From assembly GCA_023301725.1 (NCBI GenBank), contig JALZUD010000037.1, positions 1-64,000 on the forward strand: a stretch of DNA of 64,000 nucleotides, in the 5' to 3' direction. Shown here piece after piece: positions 25,360-32,901 of the stretch. This stretch comes from Granulosicoccus sp. (lineage in GTDB: Bacteria > Pseudomonadota > Gammaproteobacteria > Granulosicoccales > Granulosicoccaceae). The notes below the pieces were generated by a model. The model was not told the DNA's origin, ran no database searches, and saw only the letters and a program-made list of their open reading frames with translations. Position 1 is the first letter of the stretch. Each line of letters begins with the position of its first letter. Both the position numbers and the translations under genes were made by a program.

Positions 25360-26928
25360 ATGGCAAACAACGATCAAAAAGCAAAGGTATCAAAGCGAAA
25401 GCGCGTATCAGCGGTATGGCTTATACCGATCTTTGCAATGATGGTGGGTGCATGGTTTGTGTATTCCGACTATAAGCAGCAAGGTACTGAGATTGTGTTG
25501 CATTTCCAGAGTGCGGAGGGCATTGTCGCTGGCAAAACCAAGATCAGGCATCTGAGCATTAATGTGGGAGAGGTTACAGATGTAGAGCTTAACGGAACGC
25601 TGGATGGCGTAGAGGTGCGCGCTCGTATGCACCCTGATGTCGTGCCGCTGCTACAGGAAGATACCCGCTTTTGGGTGGTGCGACCACGTATTGGTGCCAG
25701 TGGCATTTCTGGATTAGGCACATTACTTAGCGGTGCGTATATCAACTTTAACCGCGGTGTGGGTGACACACCGACCCGCGATTTTATTGGTGAGGAAGAA
25801 CCTCCAGTGTCGCCAGCTTCGGCTGACGGGTTACGTGTTCGATTACGCAGTGACAGTGGTAGCGCTATGCACGTTGGGCAACCAGTGTTGTACAAGAATT
25901 ATCGCGTAGGCCAAGTAGAAAGCGTACATTTCGATCACGAGTCCGAGCAATTGATGGCACAGCTATTCATTGAGTCGCCGTATCACACACTGCTTAATAG
26001 TCAATCGCGCTTCTGGAATGTCAGTGGAGTAAGAATCAAGTCTCGCGCTTCAGGATTTGAAGTTGAGACGGGCTCGCTTGAGTCAATGTTAGTTGGGGGC
26101 GTATCTTTTGATGAGCCGGAGGGCTCAGAGGAGGGAGAAGGGATTGCTGATAATGCAATTTTTGATCTGTACCCAGATCGTGAAAGTATTGATCAAAATA
26201 CTTATGAATACTCGTTTGATCTCGTGATGTTGTACACAGGATCATTGCGGGGATTGCTCGTTGGTGCGCCGGTTGAGTTTCGTGGACTACAAATTGGAAA
26301 TGTTATTGATTTCGGGTTTGAAATTTTCGATAAAGTGCAGATGGCGGAGTTATCTGAAGGGGAGGAGGAGAGAACAGTCCCAATCTTATTGCGAATCGAG
26401 CCGGCGCGCCTCATTGGTGAAGACACGCAGGCAAATATCGATCGTGCCATGAATGGGATCACTGAGTCTGTAAAGCGTGGCTTACGCGCCACATTGCGTC
26501 AGGGAAGCCTTATTACAGGTGCTCAGTACGTATCATTTGAAGAGCTTGCAGGTGATGGCGAAGGTCAGATTGAGCAAATCGGTAGTGCCTTGATCATACC
26601 GTCACAGTCTAGTGGCATTGGTTTATTAACGAGCAAGGTTGGCGAGACTCTAGACAATTTGAATAAAATGCCTGTTGATGCTGTTGTTGCTGAAGTGATG
26701 GAAACAATGAATTCTACCCAACGCACATTACGCCAGCTGAATACAACACTGGCAGATGTATCTGCCGACTCTGCGTTATATGGTTCAGTGCAAGATTCAT
26801 TGAGGCAGTTGCAGACAACATTAAAAACTGTTGATCAGCTGGCTGGTTCTCTAAAAGAAAAGCCAAGTCAACTCATCTTTGCGAGCCCGAAAACAGCCGA
26901 CAGAATTCCCCGAGGGTCTAACAGGTGA
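25360..26928 (+). CDS. pqiB: PqiB, MCE-domain protein (intermembrane lipid transport)
   Basis: The 522-residue protein has one N-terminal membrane helix (about 17-37, VSAVWLIPIFAMMVGAWFVY). Three MCE domains follow, near residues 45-135 (IVAGKTKIRHLSINVGEV), 160-220 (MHVGQPVLYKNYRVGQVE) and 285-385 (LLVGAPVEFRGLQIGNV). A C-terminal helical region follows (DNLNKMPVDAVVAEVMETM). Three MCE domains and this length fit PqiB, which forms a hexameric tube across the periplasm. It lies between pqiA and pqiC in a tight operon. Confidence 0.93.
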   Translation: MANNDQKAKVSKRKRVSAVWLIPIFAMMVGAWFVYSDYKQQGTEIVLHFQSAEGIVAGKTKIRHLSINVGEVTDVELNGTLDGVEVRARMHPDVVPLLQEDTRFWVVRPRIGASGISGLGTLLSGAYINFNRGVGDTPTRDFIGEEEPPVSPASADGLRVRLRSDSGSAMHVGQPVLYKNYRVGQVESVHFDHESEQLMAQLFIESPYHTLLNSQSRFWNVSGVRIKSRASGFEVETGSLESMLVGGVSFDEPEGSEEGEGIADNAIFDLYPDRESIDQNTYEYSFDLVMLYTGSLRGLLVGAPVEFRGLQIGNVIDFGFEIFDKVQMAELSEGEEERTVPILLRIEPARLIGEDTQANIDRAMNGITESVKRGLRATLRQGSLITGAQYVSFEELAGDGEGQIEQIGSALIIPSQSSGIGLLTSKVGETLDNLNKMPVDAVVAEVMETMNSTQRTLRQLNTTLADVSADSALYGSVQDSLRQLQTTLKTVDQLAGSLKEKPSQLIFASPKTADRIPRGSNR

Positions 26929-27512
26929 TTTACAAGAGCCGGCGAATTTCGTCATTTAAATCTGTGTGCGCTAAGCTCAGTGCTATTTTGATGTTGGTTT
27001 TGGTAGCAAGTTGTGCATCAAAGCAAGTAACAACACAGTTCTATACAATGCAGGCAGTAGCGTCCGAACAGGAGGCAGTGAAGGGCAGTGTGGGATTGGC
27101 TAAAGCTAATATACGCATAAGCGATGTTTCAACTGCAGCTTTCTTAGCGCAAACTGGCATCATAACCGCTGATGCAGATGGCATGATCTACCCCGCTAAC
27201 TATCATTTGTGGGCGGAGTTGCCAGAGGTGGCTATCAAGCGCCGATTGGAACGCTGTTTCTTGCAAGACACAAACAGCGAACGCAAACCACTTCTGATCG
27301 GACTTGAAGTTCATAGCTTCCAAGGCGACGGCGACGGCGGTGTTGTTTTCGGAGGTGTCTGGACCAGCGCGTCGCAGAGTACACGAGCTGACAAAGATAC
27401 CTTCTTGTTCGAATACCGTGAAAGGCAGATAGGTGATGGCTATGGACCGCTGGTGGCCGCGCTATCGCAGACCGTACAGCAACTCTGTGTTGATATACTC
27501 GATGAGGTTTGA
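26925..27512 (+). CDS. pqiC: PqiC, outer-membrane lipoprotein of the Pqi system
   Basis: The 195-residue product has a lipoprotein signal with lipobox LVASC (Cys30). Its mature part is of the ABC-type transport auxiliary lipoprotein family (DUF330): TQFYTMQAV, then VGLAKANIRISDVST and LWAELPEVAIKRRLE. It should sit under the outer membrane as the dock for the PqiB tube. The GTG start overlaps the pqiB stop (GTGA). A short stem-loop and T-run follow. Confidence 0.9.
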   Translation: MIYKSRRISSFKSVCAKLSAILMLVLVASCASKQVTTQFYTMQAVASEQEAVKGSVGLAKANIRISDVSTAAFLAQTGIITADADGMIYPANYHLWAELPEVAIKRRLERCFLQDTNSERKPLLIGLEVHSFQGDGDGGVVFGGVWTSASQSTRADKDTFLFEYRERQIGDGYGPLVAALSQTVQQLCVDILDEV

Positions 27513-27535
27513 GCTACTTAGGTTGAGCTCTTTTT
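27511..27535 (+). terminator. Probable intrinsic terminator of the pqi operon
   Basis: GAGCT (27511-27515) pairs with AGCTC (27526-27530) and is followed by TTTTT. The stem is short (five pairs) with a ten-base loop, so strength is uncertain. Confidence 0.4.
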
Positions 27536-27703
27536 GCACCGAAGTAAATGTTAGCATTCAAGATTCCCGTTTACGCGAGAATGCAGGTTAGTCAGTTTTC
27601 TGGCAACAGCGTTGGGCACGAGTTGCTTTATGTTGAAACAACTAAGCCTCTATAAAAGATAGCACTACATCGAGCTGCCTTACCTGCTCGCTAACGGTAG
27701 CCT

Positions 27704-27738
27704 GCGTTGTGCGTTGTGCGTTGTGCGTTGTGCGTTGA
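27704..27738. repeat. Tandem heptamer repeat (GCGTTGT)n
   Basis: Four exact copies of GCGTTGT are followed by one variant GCGTTGA. The array lies in the gap between pqiC and the OmpA remnant. No frame runs through it. Confidence 0.9.
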
Positions 27739-27781
27739 GCAAGAGCACTAGTAGCAAACGCAATGCTGAAAAAAACCACGA

Positions 27782-28018
27782 ATTAACAATCCTATAAACG
27801 CCAATCTAGTTGGCTACACCGATATTGTAGGTTCTCCACGTCACAACAAAGTATTGTCTGAACGGCGAGTGAACTCAGTGATGGACGTACTTTTGCAAAT
27901 GGATATTGACAGAAAACGCATAGGTGCTCTTGGAACGGGCGAGACGCTACCCGCTGCGCCGAACGACTCTGTTGAAGGACGGCAGCTGAACCGACGTGTG
28001 CGCATTACGCTGGACTAA
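27782..28018 (+). pseudogene. Remnant of an OmpA-family C-terminal domain
   Basis: The frame reads INANLVGYTDIVGSPRHNKV, then LSERRVNSVMDVLLQMDID, GTGETLPAAPNDSVEGRQLN and RRVRITLD before a stop. This is the second half of an OmpA/MotB peptidoglycan-binding domain, with the diagnostic LSxxRAxxV and GRxxNRRVxI motifs. No ATG start or signal peptide is present and the frame is closed upstream (TGA near 27767). The first half of the domain and the rest of the gene are gone. It is not closely similar to the OmpA-like lipoproteins at 7.5-10.6 kb. Confidence 0.7.
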
Positions 28019-28165
28019 GGGGCTGCGCGGTTATTGGCTTGCGCGGCGCGGGCATCAATTTCAAGTAACACTACATAGCGACAACGCTAGAATACGATTT
28101 CGGATTAAGGACGATTTTTCATAGCCGATAGTACCAAAGATGTCCTTAGAACTCCGACGCTCCCA

Positions 28166-31100
28166 ATGAGCAATGAAATTGATACGTTGTGGCTAATACT
28201 GGCAACGATACTAGTGCTCTCGATGCAAGCAGGTTTCTTGATGCTTGAGGGTGGACGTGTCCGCTCAAAAAATTCAATTAACGTCGCCCAAAAAAATATC
28301 ACTGATTTATTAGTCGTTTGGGCTGTATTTTTCAGTGGCGGAAGTCTACTGATGTTTGGTGTGTCTATCAGCGCATTGGTCGATAATGCAGTAGCAACAA
28401 GCGAAGTCCTCGACCAACATGTAACGCCGTTACACTTCATCTACCAAGTCGCATTTTGCAGCACTGCTGCCACCATTTTATCCGGCGCTGTAGCCGAACG
28501 TTTTTCCTTCCGTGCGTACATGGTGCTTGTGGCGGTTATCGCGGGGTTTATCTATCCTGTGGTGGGGCGGATGGTCTGGGGAGACTTGTATAACCCAGAT
28601 GTTAACGCTTGGCTGGCGGATATTGGCTTTATAGATTTTGCAGGATCAACCGTTGTGCATGGAGTAGGTGCTTGGGTAGGCTTGGTTGCCATCATCATGG
28701 TGGGGCCACGAGTTGGCCGATTTGATAAGCACGGAAAACCCCGAGTTATGGCAGCACATAATGCTGTGATTGCATTATTCGGGGTTTTTGTATTGATTAT
28801 TGGCTGGCTGGGCTTTAATGGTGGCTCACTATCGCCCAGTGACCCTCGTCTAACTGCTGTGTTGTTTAACACAATAACATCCGCTGTCTTTGGTGGTTGT
28901 GCAGGAATGATTGTTGGTGCGATTGTAGACAAGGGTGTCTGCAATCCTACACGCGTGACCAGTGGATTACTTGGCGGTCTGGTTGCCTGCACCGCAGGTG
29001 TCGTGTACATGAGTATGCATGAGGCCATTATCGTGGGCATAGCGGGCGGTGTTACTGCGACCTACGGCTCGCACCTGATGCTTTGCCGCTTTAAGCTGGA
29101 CGATCCTTTGGATGTTGTATCAACCCATGGTGCGGCAGGCGTTGTAGGGACGTTGAGCGTTGCTTTTGTTATGCCAGTGAGCGCCATGGTATCGCAATCT
29201 CGTCTTACTCAGTTAGGGGTGCAAGGTATTGGAATTCTTGTAGTCGGTGTATTTACTGTAGTAGCCACTTGGCTTGCGCTCACATTGATAGGGCGATTCA
29301 TGGAAATTCGTGTATCTAGTGAAGCTGAACAACTCGGGCTTAACTACACAGAACACGGTGAGTCGATTGGTATAACGAGACTACAGAGCGCTTTAGATAA
29401 AAACCTAGATGACAACACGTCGTTTGCCAGTGGCATGTCTGCAAACAGTGATGATGAACATTCTGAAATTGCTGCAACACTGACAAAAGTTATCAATCGC
29501 TATGAATTGGCTAGCGAGCAATTACTCTTTGCGCAAAAGCGATTTCAACAGTTTGCGGAGACTGCCTCCGATTGGTTGTGGGAATCTGATGTTAATCTGT
29601 GCATCACGTTTATCCATGCCAATTCCCAAGATGATAGACAAACAATACAACTAGATAGGCTTAAAGGCTGCAACTTACTCGATACGCTGCATTTTGAAGA
29701 GGCTGAGCTAGAAAAATTTACTGCCCACTTAAATCGCAATGAGCGTACCCCGGCTATGGAGGCAAAACTTATAATTGACGATCGTAGTGCCACTTTTTCT
29801 CACTTGGAAGTACGCGCCGTCCCTAGTTATGATGAAAATAATCATCTTATAGGCTTTCGCGGTACGCTTACTGATATCTCATTGCAGAAGGCGGCTGAAG
29901 ATAAGGTAACCTTCTTGGCTATGCATGATGAATTAACCGGGTTGCCGAATCGTCGAGCATTGTCCATCGATTTAGCAAGTGTTATTGAGCACGCCAAAAT
30001 TTCCAATCATACAGTTGTCGTTGCAGGCATGGATCTAGATGGTTTTAAGGCTGTTAATGATGCTTACGGTCATCAAATTGGCGATGATTTATTGGTGAAG
30101 GTTGCCTCACGTCTAAAACGTTTCTTGCGTCCGTTTGACCGAGCCTATCGAACTGGTGGTGATGAATTTATCATTCTATTTGATAAGGTGGGTTCGCGCA
30201 GTGCTGCGGTTATTAGTGAATCTGTTACAACACGTCTTATTGAGCAGATAAGCAAGGAATACGATGTGCGAGATCTGCAGGTTCGAATTGGCTGCAGTAT
30301 GGGTTTGTCACACTTTCCTCAAGATCATGCTAGTGCTGATGAATTATTGCGTATGGCTGATCTAGCGCTGTATGCAGCGAAAGACTCAGGTAAAGGTTGC
30401 GTGGTGAGTTTTGAACCCAACCACGACAAAGAGGCCGAGCAACAGCGCGAAATGGAGCAAGACCTGCACAGGGCGCTGCGTGACGATGAATTCTATCTGA
30501 TGTATCAGCCTAAGATTGACACAACCACTGAGCGTGTTATCGGATACGAGGCGCTTATTCGCTGGAAGCATCCTCAGCGCGGTGAGTTATCACCGGCACA
30601 ATTTATACCTGTGGCTGAGAAGCTTAAACTAATGAGCAACATAGGTCAGTATGTTCTAGACAGTGCCTGTGGCTTTGCAGCTACATGGCATTCGCCTTTG
30701 GGTGAACCCTTGCCAACGGTTTCAGTAAATGTGTCACCTCAACAATTTAGTAACGCTGGCTTTTTCACTATGGTTATGGAAACCTTAGTTCGTCATAAAC
30801 TCGATCCTAAACGTCTGGAGTTAGAGATCACGGAAGATATGTTGATTAACGATTTTCATGCAGTGTCTGCCACGTTACAACAGCTTTGCGATGCTGGCGT
30901 ATCCATAGCGATCGATGATTTTGGTAGTGGTCAGACATCACTGAGATATCTTAATCAATTTCCATTAACCACTATTAAGATTGATCGTTCGTTTATCAGT
31001 AACTTGGGCAGTAGTGAAAAAACTGCAGAGATTATTCAAACGATTATATTGCTGGCAAAAAGACTAGGAATTAATGTTATTGCTGAGGGCGTTGAGCAAA

Positions 31101-31237
31101 ACGATCAACTTGCTTTACTCAAAGAATGGAAGTGCGACCAGATACAAGGCTTTCTATTTTCGCGGCCTATGCTCAGTAAGGATGTTACCCAGTGGATGCA
31201 TGATCAGACAGCTAGTGACCGTCAAAGTCTGGGCTAG
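28166..31237 (+). CDS. Ammonium transporter (Amt) fused to PAS-GGDEF-EAL
   Basis: Residues 1-385 are a full Amt channel with eleven predicted membrane segments. The pore twin histidines are His165 (STVVHGVGAW) and His321 (VSTHGAAGVVG). A linker and helix (about 430-460) lead to a PAS domain (about 460-575). Next is a GGDEF domain (GGDEF at 664-668) with an intact inhibitory I-site RPFD (655-658), then an EAL domain (EAL 795-797; NVSPQQF, EITED, IDDFGSG, AEGVE all present). Both c-di-GMP synthesis and breakdown motifs are intact. The protein should couple ammonium binding or flux to c-di-GMP level. Amt fusions to GGDEF or kinase modules are known. Which activity dominates cannot be told. Confidence 0.93.
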   Translation: MSNEIDTLWLILATILVLSMQAGFLMLEGGRVRSKNSINVAQKNITDLLVVWAVFFSGGSLLMFGVSISALVDNAVATSEVLDQHVTPLHFIYQVAFCSTAATILSGAVAERFSFRAYMVLVAVIAGFIYPVVGRMVWGDLYNPDVNAWLADIGFIDFAGSTVVHGVGAWVGLVAIIMVGPRVGRFDKHGKPRVMAAHNAVIALFGVFVLIIGWLGFNGGSLSPSDPRLTAVLFNTITSAVFGGCAGMIVGAIVDKGVCNPTRVTSGLLGGLVACTAGVVYMSMHEAIIVGIAGGVTATYGSHLMLCRFKLDDPLDVVSTHGAAGVVGTLSVAFVMPVSAMVSQSRLTQLGVQGIGILVVGVFTVVATWLALTLIGRFMEIRVSSEAEQLGLNYTEHGESIGITRLQSALDKNLDDNTSFASGMSANSDDEHSEIAATLTKVINRYELASEQLLFAQKRFQQFAETASDWLWESDVNLCITFIHANSQDDRQTIQLDRLKGCNLLDTLHFEEAELEKFTAHLNRNERTPAMEAKLIIDDRSATFSHLEVRAVPSYDENNHLIGFRGTLTDISLQKAAEDKVTFLAMHDELTGLPNRRALSIDLASVIEHAKISNHTVVVAGMDLDGFKAVNDAYGHQIGDDLLVKVASRLKRFLRPFDRAYRTGGDEFIILFDKVGSRSAAVISESVTTRLIEQISKEYDVRDLQVRIGCSMGLSHFPQDHASADELLRMADLALYAAKDSGKGCVVSFEPNHDKEAEQQREMEQDLHRALRDDEFYLMYQPKIDTTTERVIGYEALIRWKHPQRGELSPAQFIPVAEKLKLMSNIGQYVLDSACGFAATWHSPLGEPLPTVSVNVSPQQFSNAGFFTMVMETLVRHKLDPKRLELEITEDMLINDFHAVSATLQQLCDAGVSIAIDDFGSGQTSLRYLNQFPLTTIKIDRSFISNLGSSEKTAEIIQTIILLAKRLGINVIAEGVEQNDQLALLKEWKCDQIQGFLFSRPMLSKDVTQWMHDQTASDRQSLG

Positions 31238-31405
31238 TGCCGTTTGAATATCAAGTGCCACAGCAACAACTGAGAGAAAATTTACACTAGTGCAATACTG
31301 TAACGTTGATCGTCACTGAACAAGAAAATGAAAAAATTTAAGAAACAAAAATAGCACGTAACTGTTTCTGCTGATAGTCTGATAAAAAGCGCTTTGGAAT
31401 CTAAG

Positions 31406-32686
31406 ATGAATACGCTATCGCCAGCCCCTTTAGCAAGCAGCGACGTATTGGCAACGCTACTGCAAGATGATGTTGTGCCCATGTCAACGTTGCACAATAG
31501 GTATGGGCCATTGCTGGAGTTGGTTCGAGTGCTTATTGGGGTGGTTCCCAACTGCGATACCTACCTGGAGATCTGGCCACCGGCGTTTCGAACGTACAAT
31601 ATCCTTGTGCCCAATTTTTTAAATCTACCTTTTTCTATCTTTGGAATGGGCGGAGCACCGAAGGACATTGTAGGGCTCGGCATGTATGTATCAAGCCGAT
31701 CGGCCGAATGTCCGTACTGTTCTGCCCACACTTGCTCTTTTGCGCTCAGACGTGGCGCATCTCCTGAAAAGGTTGCCCAGGCTTTGGTGGGGGGCGATCA
31801 ATTCAGCGCGAAAGAGTTAGCAACCATTGCCGTTGCCGGCTGACTGTCACGCGTACCCTGTGAACTAACCCCAGCAGATCGACAAGCTCTTGAAGATAAT
31901 TTTGGGCCAGTCGAGGCAGAGTGGGTAGTGCTGGGTATAGTGATGATGGGTTTTTTAAATAAATTTATGGACGCCATCAGCGTAGAGCTTGAATCATCTA
32001 CCGTTGCTGAAACCACATCCATCATGGGAGCAAACTGGAGCTCTGGAAAATCTGGTAGAAATCTGGAGTCTGGTAGTAGCCACACGGCACCTCCTGAATC
32101 TGATTCACTGTGGACCAAATTGTCAGTAATTCGTTATGCGCCAACAGCCTTGCGATTAGACAAGCAATGGCAACAGGGTGTGCCAGATACCTGGCCTGCT
32201 GTTGGCGAATTTTTACAGCAAACCACGGGTCACAATTTTCCTGTACTTGCACGTATGAAGACCAAGCGGGGCATAAGAGCTGTGGCTTCGGCGTTACGTG
32301 AAAACCTCAACTCGGACTACTCAGTAATCGTTCTGCCAACGAAGGTATTGGCTGGAGTGGTGTTTGCAACGATAGTCGAAGATGCTCCTTTGACAAAAGA
32401 GCTCAAAATCCTTGGGTTACACAACGGGTTGACTCAGCTGCAACTGGATAACGTCACTCATTTCGCAACAGAATCAGAAACGCAAGCAACGTCTACTGAT
32501 AAAAAACAACAAGCCGTGTTGCTGCTGGCGCGAGCAGCGTCACCAAGCCCTGCAGAGATTACTTCAGGTGTGTTAGATGACTGTCTTCAGGCTCAGTTGT
32601 CATCTGCCGCTATTTTAGAGCTGATTACCTGGTTATCGGTGTTACAGATGCTGCACCGTCTTTCCAGTTACCTTGCTGAAGATTAG
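31406..32686 (+). pseudogene. Carboxymuconolactone decarboxylase / AhpD-like gene with in-frame UGA
   Basis: One frame runs from ATG 31406 to 32686 and is interrupted only by TGA at 31841-31843. Before it, residues carry the AhpD-like redox motif CPYCSAHTCSFALRRGAS. After it the frame continues LSRVPCELTPADRQALEDNF and EAEWVVLGIVMMGFLNKF, as expected for the same family. The second part has a further helical domain (about 280 residues downstream of the stop). Both flanks read as real protein in one frame, so this is a single gene with a nonsense codon. Readthrough or selenocysteine is possible but unsupported: the CxxC is intact, and only a four-pair stem follows the UGA. A sequencing error is also possible. 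Confidence 0.7.
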
Positions 32687-32901
32687 TCTGGAAAGTTCGC
32701 CCTCCTGCAAGCTATTCTAAGCTTGAGAATCAGGTGCTTGCAATGAGTACACTATCGCCTTGCCTGTAACTTCGCCATTAGGAAGTTTATTCTTTAGCCG
32801 CTAAAAGGGTCTGCGAGTGAATAGATTTAATAATTCATAGGTAGTGTGTTACCGCAGATTCATAAAAACCGTATTTGGTGGTGGCAGGCGCTTAACACAA
32901 C

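Noticed and set aside
31841-31843. Selenocysteine codon as the leading explanation of the in-frame UGA
   Set aside because: The redox CxxC is elsewhere and intact, and the bases after the UGA give only a four-pair stem, weaker than a typical bacterial SECIS. Kept only as a possibility to test.
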